DNA of 64,000 nucleotides, from the NCBI RefSeq assembly GCF_900446215.1, contig NZ_UAQZ01000002.1, forward strand, positions 1 to 64,000. Reading direction: 5' to 3'. The notes beneath the pieces were generated by a model. It saw only the letters and a list, made by a program, of their open reading frames with translations, ran no database searches and was not told where the DNA came from. Below, piece after piece: positions 37,984-47,324 of the stretch. Position numbers and translations under genes: made by a program. This stretch comes from Burkholderia cenocepacia. Its GTDB lineage: Bacteria > Pseudomonadota > Gammaproteobacteria > Burkholderiales > Burkholderiaceae. Numbering within the stretch: the stretch's first letter is position 1; every line of letters starts with the position of its first letter.

Positions 37984-38021
37984 GTCAATCGATTTGACAA
38001 ATAAATCGCCGTGAAGATAAT
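37984..38021 (+). promoter_or_regulatory. LysR gene promoter with overlapping GTCAA-N5-TTGAC repeat
   Basis: TTGACA (37994-37999), 16-base spacer and GATAAT (38016-38021) form a good sigma-70 promoter for the LysR gene at 38046. The inverted repeat GTCAATCGATTTGAC (37984-37998) overlaps the -35 box and lies between the divergent genes, as expected for LysR autoregulation and control of pirin. Confidence 0.6.
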
Positions 38022-38045
38022 GACTGTCGCTATGGAGTGGACAAT

Positions 38046-38963
38046 ATGGAACTCAACGACCTGCGGATCTTCGTCGCGACCGTCGATGCGGGCAGCTTCA
38101 CGGCGGCGGCCGACCAGCTGATGCTGTCCAAGCAGTTCGTCAGCCGGCGCACGATGGCGCTGGAGGCGTCGCTCGGCGTGCGGCTGCTGCACCGGAATAC
38201 GCGCAATCTCGCGGTGACCGAATCGGGGCAGGAGTTTTACGTGCGCGCGCAGCGCATCCTCGCGGAGATCGCCGACGCCGAGCAGGCGATGTCGGTACGC
38301 AGCACCGAGCTGCATGGTTCGCTGAAGATCAGCGCGCCGCTGTCGTTCGGGATCACGCACGTGTCGCCGCTGATCGCCGAATTCCTGTCCGCGCACCCGG
38401 CCGTGCGGCTGAACCTCGATCTGACCGACCGGCGCGTCGACCTGATCGGCGAGGGCTTCGACCTCGTGCTGCGGATCGGCTCGCTCGAGGATTCGACGCT
38501 GATCGCGCGTCCGCTGGGTGCATGGCGGATGGTCGCGTGCGCGAGCCCCGCGTACCTGAAGCGGCACGGCATGCCGCAGACGCCGGCCGATCTCGCTGGC
38601 CACACGTGCGTGCTGTACGGGCGCGAGCGGCGGGTCGGCTGGGAATTCCGCGTCGACGGCGCGGTGCGGACGTTCGACGTGCAGGGGCCGCTCGTCGCGA
38701 ACAACGGCGAAGTGGTGCGCGATGCGGCGATCGCGGGGCTCGGCATCGCGCTGCTGCCGCACTTCATCATCGGCGCGGCGCTCGACAGCGGTGCGCTCGT
38801 GCCGGTGCTCGACGCCTACGTGCCGCCGCCCATCACGCTCAATGCGGTGTTTCCGCAGCATCGGGAAGGGTTCGTCACGCTGCGTACGTTCATCGGCTTT
38901 CTCGCGGAGCGGCTCGCGGAGCCGGCGCCGACGGGGGCGAGCGGGGCAGGCCGGGTACGGTAG
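38046..38963 (+). CDS. LysR-family regulator divergent from pirin and wrbA
   Basis: 305 residues. Helix-turn-helix at about 1-60 (MELNDLRIFVATVDAGSFTA, AADQLMLSKQFVSRRTMALE), effector domain from about 90 (LHGSLKISAPLSFGITHVSPL). It belongs to the CrgA/DsdC-like group often found next to pirin and quinone reductase genes, where it responds to quinones or other electrophiles. The ATG at 38046 is preceded by GGAGTGG; a GTG three codons upstream is the alternative start. Confidence 0.88.
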   Translation: MELNDLRIFVATVDAGSFTAAADQLMLSKQFVSRRTMALEASLGVRLLHRNTRNLAVTESGQEFYVRAQRILAEIADAEQAMSVRSTELHGSLKISAPLSFGITHVSPLIAEFLSAHPAVRLNLDLTDRRVDLIGEGFDLVLRIGSLEDSTLIARPLGAWRMVACASPAYLKRHGMPQTPADLAGHTCVLYGRERRVGWEFRVDGAVRTFDVQGPLVANNGEVVRDAAIAGLGIALLPHFIIGAALDSGALVPVLDAYVPPPITLNAVFPQHREGFVTLRTFIGFLAERLAEPAPTGASGAGRVR

Positions 38964-38974
38964 CGGGCCGCGTT

Positions 38975-39012
38975 GCGGTGAATAGGGTGAATAATCACCG
39001 CAAAATATGCGG
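38975..39012. promoter_or_regulatory. Nested inverted repeats upstream of the fic gene
   Basis: GCGGTGA (38975-38981) and TCACCGC (38995-39001) form an inverted repeat around a spacer containing a second GGTGAATA copy. Overlapping it, CCGCA-AAATA-TGCGG (38998-39012) forms a five-base hairpin. The block is AT-richer than its surroundings and 42 bases before the fic start; it may be an operator. Confidence 0.45.
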
Positions 39013-39053
39013 ATATTGTTGAGTCGTGCGGCGAATGCGTGGATAATCTGCGC

Positions 39054-40178
39054 ATGATGAGCGGAGATTACACCTTTATCTGGGAATCGGCCGACTGGCC
39101 GGCATGGCGCTTCGACCTCGCGGCCCTCGCCACGCCGCTCGCCGACGTCAGCCGTGCGCAAGGCATGCTGGCCGGGCGACTGGCGGATATCGGCCTTGCG
39201 CTGCGCGACGAAGCGAGCCTCGCCGCGCTCACGGATGACGTCGTCAAGACCAGCGCGATCGAGGGCGAGAACCTGAATGTCGCCTCGGTCCGGTCGTCGA
39301 TCGCGCGCCGGCTCGGCGTCGACATCGGCGCGCTGGCGCCGGTCGATCGGCACGTCGAAGGCGTCGTCGACATGGTGCTGGATGCGACGACCCACTCGGC
39401 CGCGCCGGTCACCGAGGCGCGGCTGTTCGGATGGCATGCCGCGCTGTTCCCGACCGGCTATTCGGGGCTGTCGCGGATCACGGTCGGCGGCTGGCGCTCG
39501 GACGCGAGCGGGCCGATGCAGGTGGTTTCCGGGCCGATCGGCCGGCAGCGCGTGCATTTCGAGGCGCCGCCGGCCGCGCGGTTGACGCACGAGATCGGGC
39601 GCTTTCTCGCGTGGCTCAATGCGCCGCCGGCCGAGCCGTTGCTGATCCGGGCCGGGCTCGCCCATCTGTGGTTCGTCACGCTTCACCCGTTCGACGACGG
39701 CAACGGTCGTATCGCGCGTGCGCTCGGCGATCTGGTCCTGGCGCGCGCCGATCGGAGTCCGCAGCGTTTCTACAGCCTGTCCGCGCAGATCCAGCGCGAG
39801 CGCAATGCGTATTACGACGTGCTGGAGCGCACCCAACGCGGCTCGCTCGACGTCACCGAGTGGCTCGCGTGGTTTCTGAATACGCTGGGCCGGGCCATCG
39901 ATCACGCGCACACGACGCTCGACGCGGTGCTGATCAAGGCGCGTTTCTGGCAGCGATACGCCGGCGTCGCGATGAACGAACGCCAGATCAAGGTCATGAA
40001 TCGCCTGCTCGACGGCTTCGAAGGGAAGCTGACGACCACCAAGTGGGCCGCCCTCGCGAAATGTTCGCAAGACACGGCGCTGCGCGACATCACGGAGCTC
40101 GTCGAGCGCGGCATGCTGCGTCGCTCGTCGTCCGGCGGCCGGAGCACGAGCTACGAACGGGTGCCGTTCGACGGCTGA
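39054..40178 (+). CDS. Fic-family AMP-transferase with DUF4172 N-terminus and winged-helix C-terminus
   Basis: 374 residues. The N-terminal DUF4172-type region has FIWESADWPAWRFD. An inhibitory-helix motif T-S-A-I-E-G lies at 66-71, with Glu70 expected to block ATP, placing the protein in class II. The core motif HPFDDGNGRIAR at 211-222 is complete, so it should transfer AMP to a protein target. The C-terminus (WAALAKCSQDTALRDITELVERGML) is a winged helix, suggesting DNA binding and autoregulation. ATGs at 39054 and 39057 and a GTG at 39039 are all possible; no strong ribosome-binding site decides. No antitoxin gene is adjacent, consistent with self-inhibition. Confidence 0.88.
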   Translation: MMSGDYTFIWESADWPAWRFDLAALATPLADVSRAQGMLAGRLADIGLALRDEASLAALTDDVVKTSAIEGENLNVASVRSSIARRLGVDIGALAPVDRHVEGVVDMVLDATTHSAAPVTEARLFGWHAALFPTGYSGLSRITVGGWRSDASGPMQVVSGPIGRQRVHFEAPPAARLTHEIGRFLAWLNAPPAEPLLIRAGLAHLWFVTLHPFDDGNGRIARALGDLVLARADRSPQRFYSLSAQIQRERNAYYDVLERTQRGSLDVTEWLAWFLNTLGRAIDHAHTTLDAVLIKARFWQRYAGVAMNERQIKVMNRLLDGFEGKLTTTKWAALAKCSQDTALRDITELVERGMLRRSSSGGRSTSYERVPFDG

Positions 40179-40410
40179 CGTCGTCGCGGCGGCTCGCACC
40201 GGCCGAGGTGGCCTGCCGTGGCGGTGTGCCGCCGATCGCTCCCGCGCCGCGCCGGCGGCCCGTCGCTGGCCCAAGCGATTGCCCGCGTCTGGCACTATCG
40301 CGCGCCTTTTTGTCTTCGAATACTGGGTTCGCCGCCGGATGTCGCGCAGGCGCCGCCTGCCGCGTCCGCGCACCGGCTTTCCGTACGAACCCGCATTCGA
40401 GGAGACACGC

Positions 40411-40608
40411 ATGCTCAGGTATCTGATCGGCATCGGTATTCCGTATCTCGGCGTGATGGGCGTGCTGCCGTGGGTGGCCGCGCAGGATCGCTACGTGCTG
40501 GGCGTGCCGTTCATCTTCATGTGGATCTTCGCGTGGTTCGTGCTGACGTCCGGCTGCCTGTTCGCATGCTGGATGCTGTTCGACCGCCGCGCGGGCGGCG
40601 CAGCGTAG
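40411..40608 (+). CDS. DUF3311 small membrane protein paired with the symporter
   Basis: 65 residues with two membrane helices (YLIGIGIPYLGVMGVLPWVA and FIFMWIFAWFVLTSGCLFACW). GAGGAG precedes the ATG. DUF3311 proteins are almost always encoded directly before a sodium:solute symporter, as here, and are thought to be its accessory subunit, much as YhdT is for PanF. The symporter gene begins 82 bases later. Confidence 0.85.
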   Translation: MLRYLIGIGIPYLGVMGVLPWVAAQDRYVLGVPFIFMWIFAWFVLTSGCLFACWMLFDRRAGGAA

Positions 40609-40690
40609 CGCTCGTCGTGTCGCGGTCCGCCGGCCGCTCCCCGCGCTTTCCGGCGAACCCCGTGCTTTCCGTCCTTTCGCAGAGGTGCGC

Positions 40691-42085
40691 ATGTCAACGG
40701 TCGTCTTCGCCGCGCTGATCGCGCTGTCGCTCTATCTCGCCGTTCGATCCGGCCGCGGCCGCGGCCAGCAGAGCGTGCATGACTTCTTCGTCGCGTCGCG
40801 CCAGTTCGGCACGGCGCTCGTGTTCTTCCTGACCGCCGGCGAGATCTACAGCATCGGCACGATGGTCGGCTTCCCCGGCGGCATCTACGCGAAAGGCCCG
40901 ACCTACGGCGTGTGGTTCCTCGGCTACATCCTGCTGGCCTACCCGATCGGGTATTTCGTCGGCCCGAAGATCTGGGAGGCCGGCAAGCGCCACAACGCGA
41001 TCACGCTGCCCGATCTGTTCAAGGGCCACTATCGCAGCCGCGGGCTCGAACTAGTGGTTGCGTGCGCATCGATCCTGTTCCTGATTCCGTGGGGGCAACT
41101 GCAGTTCACGGGGCTCGTCGCGGCGCTCAAGGGGCTCGGCTGGCACGTCGAGCCGCTGTACCTGATCCTCGTGTGCGCGGCGCTCGCGTTCACGTACATC
41201 GCGATTTCCGGCGTGCGCGCGTCGGCCTATATCGCGATCCTGAAGGACATCCTGATGCTGCTCGCGATCGTCGTGACGGGCATCGCCGTCGCGTGGCAGG
41301 TCGGCGGCGTGCATCCGGTGTTCGACGCCGCGAGCCGGCAGGTCAGCAACACGATGAGCGGCTCGCAGTTGCGCTTCTCGATGAGCACGATGCTGTTCCA
41401 GTCGCTCGGTTTCTACCTGATGCCGTTCGCCGCGCAGAATTTCTTCACCGCGCGCGGGCCGAACGCGATCCGGCGCACGCAGGTCGTGATGCCGCTGTAC
41501 ATGCTGATGTATCCGTTCCTCGTGATCGCGTCGTACTACGCGATCACCGCGAACCTGACGCTCGCATCGCCGAACGACGCGTTCTTCGCGGCCGTCACGC
41601 ACCTGTTGCCCGGCTGGCTGATCGGCCTCGTCGCGGCCGGCGCCGCGCTGTCGGGATTGCTGGTGCTGGCCGGCATCTGCCTCGCGATCGGGCCGATCGT
41701 CACGCGCAACCTGATGCCGAACCTGCCCGAGTCGCGCCAGAAGCGCGCGGCGAAATACGTGATCGTCGGCTACCTGCTGCTGTCGATCGCGACCACGCTG
41801 CTCACGCCGAACCTGATGCTCACGCTGATCAACACCACGTACTACGGCGTCACGCAGTTCCTGCCGGGCGTGCTGATCCTGCTCGCGCGGCGCCAGGTGC
41901 GGCCGGTCGCGGTGGGCGCCGGGATGATCTGCGGCCAGGTGCTCGCGATGGTGTTCTACGTGTTCCATGTCGATTTCGGCGGCATCAACCTCGGGCTCGT
42001 GTGCCTCGTCGTCAACGTGCTCGTCGTCGTGGCCGTGCATGCGATGCTGCATGGCCGCCCCGTCAAGCAATACGCCGTATCCTGA
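40691..42085 (+). CDS. Sodium:solute symporter (SSS family)
   Basis: 464 residues, about 13 membrane helices. Recognised by VHDFFVASRQFGTALVFFLTAGEIYS, FFTARGPNAIRRTQVVMPLYML and GLVAAGAALSGLLVLAG. SSS proteins use the sodium gradient to import organic acids, amino acids or purine-related compounds. AGAGGT precedes the ATG at 40691; a GTG two codons upstream is an alternative. The amidohydrolase gene starts 21 bases after its stop, so the imported compound is probably that enzyme's substrate. Confidence 0.91.
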   Translation: MSTVVFAALIALSLYLAVRSGRGRGQQSVHDFFVASRQFGTALVFFLTAGEIYSIGTMVGFPGGIYAKGPTYGVWFLGYILLAYPIGYFVGPKIWEAGKRHNAITLPDLFKGHYRSRGLELVVACASILFLIPWGQLQFTGLVAALKGLGWHVEPLYLILVCAALAFTYIAISGVRASAYIAILKDILMLLAIVVTGIAVAWQVGGVHPVFDAASRQVSNTMSGSQLRFSMSTMLFQSLGFYLMPFAAQNFFTARGPNAIRRTQVVMPLYMLMYPFLVIASYYAITANLTLASPNDAFFAAVTHLLPGWLIGLVAAGAALSGLLVLAGICLAIGPIVTRNLMPNLPESRQKRAAKYVIVGYLLLSIATTLLTPNLMLTLINTTYYGVTQFLPGVLILLARRQVRPVAVGAGMICGQVLAMVFYVFHVDFGGINLGLVCLVVNVLVVVAVHAMLHGRPVKQYAVS

Positions 42086-42106
42086 CGCAAAGGAGAAACG
42101 CGCCCC

Positions 42107-43774
42107 ATGCACGCATTCGCAACTTCGGCCGCGCCCGTGACGATCTTCACGGCGCGCCGCATCCTGACGATGAACCCGGCGCAACCGTCGGCCACGCACG
42201 TCGCCGTGCGCGACGGTCGCATTCTCGCGGTCGGCGACGCCGCCGACGCGGCTGCATGGCCCACACGCTTCGGCGCCTGCGCGGCGGACGACACGCTGCG
42301 CGACAAGGTGCTGATGCCAGGGCTCGTCGAAGGGCACTGTCATTTGATGGAAGGCGCGATGTGGGACGCCGTGTACGTCGGCTACTACGACCGGCGCGGC
42401 CCCGACGGCACGCTGTGGCCGGGCCTGCGCTCGCTCGACGCGGTGCTCGACCGGCTCATGGAAGCCGAACGCGCGATCACCGACGACGGTCCGCTGCTCG
42501 CATGGGGTTTCGATCCGATCTTCTTCGGTACCGCGCGGCTGACGGTGCGCGAACTCGATCGCGTTTCGGCGGCACGGCCGATCGCGATCCTGCATGCGAG
42601 CGTGCACCTGATGAACGTGAACGGCGCGATGCTCGCGCGTGCGGGCATCGACGAGGATACCGACATCGATGGCGTGTCGCGCGACGCCGACGGTCGCCCG
42701 ACCGGCGAGCTGCAGGAGTTCGCGGCGATGCTGCCGGTGTATCAGACGATCGGCGGCAAGCTCGCGATTTCCGCGAGCGAGAAGCCGCACGCGGTCTGGA
42801 ATTTCGGGCGCGTCGCGCAGCTCGCGGGCGTGACGACGGCCACGGATCTCGTCAACGACCTGTCGCCCGACGGCAATCGCACGCTGCACGAGGTGACCGC
42901 CGATCCCGACTACCCGGTGCGGATCGTGCCGGCGTTCGCGCCGCAGCGCAATCCGGCGCGCTCCGTCGACAGCGTGCTCGCGGAGATCGAACGCAATACC
43001 GACAAGCTGCATGTCGGGCCGGTGAAGTTCATCGTCGACGGCTCGATCCAGGGCTTCACCGCGCGCGTGCGCTGGCCCGGCTACGCGGGCGGGCAACCGA
43101 ACGGGCTGTGGCTGATCCCGCCCGCGCAGCTCGTCGACGTGTTCGAGCCGTTTCATCGCGCCGGGCTGCAACTGCACGTGCACACCAACGGCGACGAGGC
43201 GACCGACGTCGTGCTCGATGCGATGACGACGCTGCTCGCCCGCCATCCGCGCCCCGACCATCGCCATACGCTGCAGCATTGCCAGATGGCGGACGCCGCG
43301 CAGCTCAAGCGCGTGCGCGCACTCGGGATGTGCGTGAACTTCTTCGCGAATCACCTGTACTACTGGGGCGACGCGCACTACAGCCAGACCATCGGCCCCG
43401 ATCGCGCGAACCGGATGGACGCGGCCGGCTCCGCGCGGCGGCTCGGCATTCCGTTCGCGCTGCACTCGGATGCGCCGATCACGCCGCTGAACCCGCTGTT
43501 CACCGCGTGGTGCGCGGTGCAGCGCGAGACGGCGTCAGGGCGCGTGCTCGGCGAAGGCGAACGGCTGTCGGTGGACGACGCGCTGCATGCGATCACGCTC
43601 GGCGTGGCCTATACGTTGCGGATGGATCATCTCGTCGGTAGCATCGAGGTCGGCAAGTTCGCGGATTTCGCGGTGCTCGACGACGATCCGTCGGTGTGCG
43701 CGCCCGCCCGCCTCAAGGAACTCGCGGTGTGGGGCACCGTGCTCGGCGGGCGCGTGTTCCGGTCGCCGCGATGA
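42107..43774 (+). CDS. YtcJ-like metal-dependent amidohydrolase
   Basis: 555 residues. Amidohydrolase_3 features: the metal-binding motif LMPGLVEGHCHLM, a Lys/Glu-region segment VGPVKFIVDGSIQGF, HVHTNGDEAT, the HTLQHCQ His, and the late Asp in ALHSDAPITPLNP; the beta-sandwich closes with IEVGKFADFAVLDDDP. The enzyme hydrolyses an amide or cyclic imide with bound zinc or similar metal in the cytoplasm. It sits between a symporter and a COG0523 metallochaperone with an overlapping ATGA junction to the latter, suggesting import, hydrolysis and metal insertion in one unit. Confidence 0.9.
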   Translation: MHAFATSAAPVTIFTARRILTMNPAQPSATHVAVRDGRILAVGDAADAAAWPTRFGACAADDTLRDKVLMPGLVEGHCHLMEGAMWDAVYVGYYDRRGPDGTLWPGLRSLDAVLDRLMEAERAITDDGPLLAWGFDPIFFGTARLTVRELDRVSAARPIAILHASVHLMNVNGAMLARAGIDEDTDIDGVSRDADGRPTGELQEFAAMLPVYQTIGGKLAISASEKPHAVWNFGRVAQLAGVTTATDLVNDLSPDGNRTLHEVTADPDYPVRIVPAFAPQRNPARSVDSVLAEIERNTDKLHVGPVKFIVDGSIQGFTARVRWPGYAGGQPNGLWLIPPAQLVDVFEPFHRAGLQLHVHTNGDEATDVVLDAMTTLLARHPRPDHRHTLQHCQMADAAQLKRVRALGMCVNFFANHLYYWGDAHYSQTIGPDRANRMDAAGSARRLGIPFALHSDAPITPLNPLFTAWCAVQRETASGRVLGEGERLSVDDALHAITLGVAYTLRMDHLVGSIEVGKFADFAVLDDDPSVCAPARLKELAVWGTVLGGRVFRSPR

Positions 43775-44799
43775 ATGCGCACGCCGATGCAGCCGGGGTG
43801 ACTGCTCGCACGCCGATCGACCTCGCGGTGATCGGCGGTTATCTCGGCGCGGGCAAGACGACGGTCGTCAACGCTATCCTGCAGGCGCCGCACGGCCGGC
43901 GCATCGCGGTGCTCGTCAACGATTTCGGTGCGGTGAACATCGACGCGCGTCTCGTGCGAGCCCGCGGCGACGACGTGATCGAACTCGACAACGGCTGCAT
44001 CTGCTGCACGATCGGCGGCGCGCTCGTCGATGCGCTGACGCGCGTCGCGACGCGCGACGTGCAGCCCGACCTGCTGCTCGTCGAAGCGAGCGGCGTGGCG
44101 GATCCCGCGAAGATCGCACAGATCGGACTGCTGAACGGTGCGTTCCGGCTGACGTCGGTGCTCGTCGTCGCCGACGCGCTCGCGTGGCGCGACACGCTGG
44201 CCGACCCGCTGGTCGGCGCGATGGCGCAGCGCCAGCTCGACGGCGCGGGCGCGATCGTCGTGACCAAGCTCGATCTCGTGGCGCCCGAGCGGCGCGATGC
44301 GGTGCTCGACGACGTGCGTGCCCATGCGTCGACCGACATCGTCGTTGCGGCACGACATGGCGAGATTCCGCTCGCGTTGCTGTTCGATGGGGCCGTGCCG
44401 GATCGTCGCGCGACGACCGACCTCGCGCGTTCGCACCGGGCGATCGGGCATCACGCGATGCCGGCGTTCGCGAGTCTCACCGTCACCGTGCGGGCCGTGC
44501 TCGACAAGGCGCGGCTGCGCGCATGGCTGAAGGCGTTGCCACGCACGATCCTGCGTGCGAAGGGCATCGTGCGCGTGGCCGATGCAGACGGGGCGATCGC
44601 CACGCGCGCGTGTCAGGTCGCCGCGCGGCGCATCCGGTTTTCATCGCTGGAAGACGAAGGCTTGACCGCGCGCGACGGCGACGGCGTGATGGTGTTCATC
44701 GGGTTCATCGACCCCGCGACGGAAGCGGCGTTGCGCGACGGCATCGCGCACTGCGGCGTGGCTGACGAAGCGGTTGCGACGGCATCGAACGTCGATTGA
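43771..44799 (+). CDS. COG0523 (CobW-like) GTPase, putative metallochaperone
   Basis: 342 residues. Walker A GGYLGAGKTT at 22-31, the metal-binding CICC at Cys76, Cys78 and Cys79, and the NKXD-like TKLD. A CobW_C domain with IRFSSLEDEGL follows. COG0523 proteins use GTP to deliver zinc, cobalt or iron to target enzymes; the four-base overlap with the amidohydrolase stop makes that enzyme the likely client. A fourth Cys typical of some zinc forms was not seen near CICC. Confidence 0.9.
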   Translation: MNAHADAAGVTARTPIDLAVIGGYLGAGKTTVVNAILQAPHGRRIAVLVNDFGAVNIDARLVRARGDDVIELDNGCICCTIGGALVDALTRVATRDVQPDLLLVEASGVADPAKIAQIGLLNGAFRLTSVLVVADALAWRDTLADPLVGAMAQRQLDGAGAIVVTKLDLVAPERRDAVLDDVRAHASTDIVVAARHGEIPLALLFDGAVPDRRATTDLARSHRAIGHHAMPAFASLTVTVRAVLDKARLRAWLKALPRTILRAKGIVRVADADGAIATRACQVAARRIRFSSLEDEGLTARDGDGVMVFIGFIDPATEAALRDGIAHCGVADEAVATASNVD

Positions 44800-44930
44800 T
44801 CGGCGTCGCGCATTCGGGTTACGCTTCGGCGGGGCGGCCGCATGCGCTGCATGCCGGGCCGGGTGTTTTTACCTCGAATGTCGCGCACCGGTAGCTTCTA
44901 CGGGCGCGCGACCCAGCGACGATCAAGCCG

Positions 44931-46001
44931 ATGACCATCCACAACCGATCGAATGTGCGCGGGCAAGTCGCGATTCCCGCATGTGAAACGCAGCGTCCGC
45001 ACTGGCCATCCGTCGCGGCGGCCGCGCTGCTGATGCTGCTGCCGGTCGCCGCGCATGCGGCCGGCTTCGACTGCGCGAAGGCCGCGTCGCCCACCGAGAA
45101 GACGATCTGCGCGAACCCCGCGCTGTCGAAGCTCGACGGCGAGCTGTCGACGGCGTGGAAGCGGGCGCTCGCGCAGGGCGGCGATACGGCCGCGCTGAAG
45201 CAGGCGCAATTGAAGTGGCTCAAGCAGCGCGACCAGTGCGGCGGTGATGCGTCGTGCCTGCGCGACCGTTATCGCGAACGGCTTGCGAGCCTGAACGGCA
45301 CGCCGCTCGCGGCCGATCGCTGGCAGCAGACGTGGTATCTCGACAGCGACAACCCATCGTTGGGCGGTGTGCTGACGTTCACCGGCACGGCGCCGCGCCT
45401 GCATTTCGCGTTGAGCGCCAACAACGGCGCGCACGATGGCGGGCTCGACGGTGACATCGTGCTGCACGGCGAAAGCGGCACCTATCGCCGGGACAAGTGC
45501 CGGCTCGATTTCGACCGGAAGGGCGGACGCATCCGCGTCACGCAGCAGGGTGCCGATATCGATTGCGGCGCAGGCATGGGCGTCATGTACGCAGGCGACT
45601 ACGTGACCGCCGCGCAGTCGCAGTCAAAGCCGCCGGCCGACCTGCTGAGCCTCAAGGTCGTCGCCGACGCACAGCAGAACGCGACCGCGCACAAGCTGCT
45701 CGGCGCCGACTATCAGACGCTCGTCGACGTGGTCAATCTCAGCGCGGACGAAAAGGATCTCGACGGCCTCAACGCACAGGTGACGTCGTACTGGGTGCGC
45801 GGCATCGCGACGACGAACGCGGCGATCGTGATGCGCCGCGGCACCGATCTGTGGATCGGGCTGCTGGTGTTCGATGCGAAGAACAACGTCCGGATGCGTT
45901 ATTACTCGAACGTGCCGGCGTGGAAGAAAACCGTGCCGAAGACGATCAACGCGTGGCACGACCGTCTCGACAAGACACTGCCGATCGACGTGATGCAGTA
46001 A
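44931..46001 (+). CDS. Exported LprI/DUF1311-domain protein
   Basis: 356 residues. After an extended signal region (hydrophobic AAAALLMLLPVAAHAA, about residues 29-44) the mature protein begins GFDCAKAASPTEKTICANPALSKLDGEL-like sequence, the LprI (DUF1311) pattern with four Cys residues in probable disulfides. Members include a lysozyme inhibitor from Mycobacterium. The C-terminal 200 residues form an additional beta-rich domain that I do not recognise (QTWYLDSDNPSLGGVLTF to AWHDRLDKTLPID). Probably periplasmic. It converges on the LacI gene 15 bases away. Confidence 0.78.
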   Translation: MTIHNRSNVRGQVAIPACETQRPHWPSVAAAALLMLLPVAAHAAGFDCAKAASPTEKTICANPALSKLDGELSTAWKRALAQGGDTAALKQAQLKWLKQRDQCGGDASCLRDRYRERLASLNGTPLAADRWQQTWYLDSDNPSLGGVLTFTGTAPRLHFALSANNGAHDGGLDGDIVLHGESGTYRRDKCRLDFDRKGGRIRVTQQGADIDCGAGMGVMYAGDYVTAAQSQSKPPADLLSLKVVADAQQNATAHKLLGADYQTLVDVVNLSADEKDLDGLNAQVTSYWVRGIATTNAAIVMRRGTDLWIGLLVFDAKNNVRMRYYSNVPAWKKTVPKTINAWHDRLDKTLPIDVMQ

Positions 46002-46016
46002 GCACGCGCTGCTTCG

Positions 46017-47108
46017 CTATTTCTTGCGTGCCGCACGCGCGCGGGTCTGCGCCGGCGCCGCCGCGGATGCCCGGATGCGCAACTCGGGCTGGACCGCGTG
46101 GCCAGGCCCCGTAGCGCCGTTCTCGAGCGCATCGAGCAGCGCATGCGCGGCCTGGCGCCCGATCGCGTCGGTGTCGACCCACATCGTCGTCAGCGGCGGC
46201 TGGATCTCGCGCGCGAGCGCGATGTCGTCGAATCCAGTGATCGACAACTGCGCGGGCACGTCGATGCCGAGCGCCTGTGCTTCGAGCAACGCGCCGAGCG
46301 CGAGCGCGTCGTTGCCGCAGATCACCGCGGTCGGCCGCGTCGCCGCGTCGCTGCCGACGATCGCGCGCAGGCTCGCCCGCCCGAACGCGATCGTGGCCGC
46401 GCCTTCATGCTGATGCACGGGGCGCACCGCGAGCCCATGCGCGGCAAGCGTGTCGTGAATGCCGCGCAGGCGAGCCTGGACGCGGTCGTTGTCCGTCGAC
46501 GGCTGCATGATGATCGCGAAATCGCGGTGGCCGAGGTCGAGCAGATGGGTGGTGAGCCGCGCGAATGCCGCGCGGTTGTCGAAGCCGATGCAGCAGTGCG
46601 GGCTGTCGTCGCGATACGCATACGTGACGACGTACGGTACGCGATGCATCGCCAGGAGTTCGAACAGTTCCGGCGGATACGCTTCGCCGACCAGCGACAC
46701 GGCCTCCACGCCGCGCGACAGCATCGCGCGCACCTGCGAGAGCGCCTGCGCGGGGTCGTAGTTCGAGCAACCGAGGAACAGCGTGATGCCGTGCTCGGCC
46801 ATGACCGTCTGCATGCCGGCGACCTGCGATGCGAACACCTGGTCGTCTAGCGTCGGGATGATCGCGCCGGTGATGTGGGTGCGCGTGGACGCCAGCGCGC
46901 GGCCGGCCGCATTCGGGATCCAGTTCAGCGCGAGCGCCGCGTCGCGCACGCGCTGTTGCACGTCGGCCGAGACCTTGCCGGGATCGTTGTACACGCGCGA
47001 GACGGTCGCGGTCGACACGCCGGCCAGTTTCGCGACGTCGCCGAGTACCGAGCGGCCGCTGCCGCGGCGTGCCCGCGACGCGCCACCGCGGGACGGGGGC
47101 GAGCTCAT
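46017..47108 (-). CDS. LacI-family regulator of the ribokinase/MFS/DapA operon
   Basis: 363 residues. A 20-residue Arg/Gly/Ser-rich leader precedes the HTH (LGDVAKLAGVSTATVSRVYNDPGKVSADVQQRV); the sugar-binding domain includes GAIIPTLDDQVFASQVAGM, VICGNDALALGALLEAQALG and ITGFDDIALAREIQPPLTT, all conventional. It is transcribed away from the ribokinase gene and should bind the operators at 47219 and 47325. Confidence 0.92.
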   Translation of the reverse strand: MSSPPSRGGASRARRGSGRSVLGDVAKLAGVSTATVSRVYNDPGKVSADVQQRVRDAALALNWIPNAAGRALASTRTHITGAIIPTLDDQVFASQVAGMQTVMAEHGITLFLGCSNYDPAQALSQVRAMLSRGVEAVSLVGEAYPPELFELLAMHRVPYVVTYAYRDDSPHCCIGFDNRAAFARLTTHLLDLGHRDFAIIMQPSTDNDRVQARLRGIHDTLAAHGLAVRPVHQHEGAATIAFGRASLRAIVGSDAATRPTAVICGNDALALGALLEAQALGIDVPAQLSITGFDDIALAREIQPPLTTMWVDTDAIGRQAAHALLDALENGATGPGHAVQPELRIRASAAAPAQTRARAARKK

Positions 47109-47218
47109 CGGCGGTCTCCCGGCGGCGTGGGCCTGCCGGCGCGGTGCGTTGCCAGTCGCGTCATTGTTTACCCTCGATTCATGGTGGTCCCGCTTGCATC
47201 CTCATTCGATCCTGTGAG

Positions 47219-47236
47219 AATGTAAGCGCTATCTTG
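47219..47236. promoter_or_regulatory. Imperfect second LacI-type operator
   Basis: AATGTAAGCG (47219-47228) matches the left ten bases of the perfect operator at 47325-47344, followed by a degenerate right half CTATCTTG. The two sites are about 105 bases apart, close to ten helical turns, compatible with looping. Confidence 0.45.
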
Positions 47237-47324
47237 CTGCTATCCGTATTATGTCAGACATGGATTTCACCCGCATCGCGGAATTTTCAGAGGCGATGGC
47301 CTGTCCGGCCATTTTGTCGGCTTT

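Noticed and set aside
39054..40178. Fic protein as half of a toxin-antitoxin pair
   Set aside because: There is no small FicA-like gene next to it and the inhibitory motif is within the protein itself.
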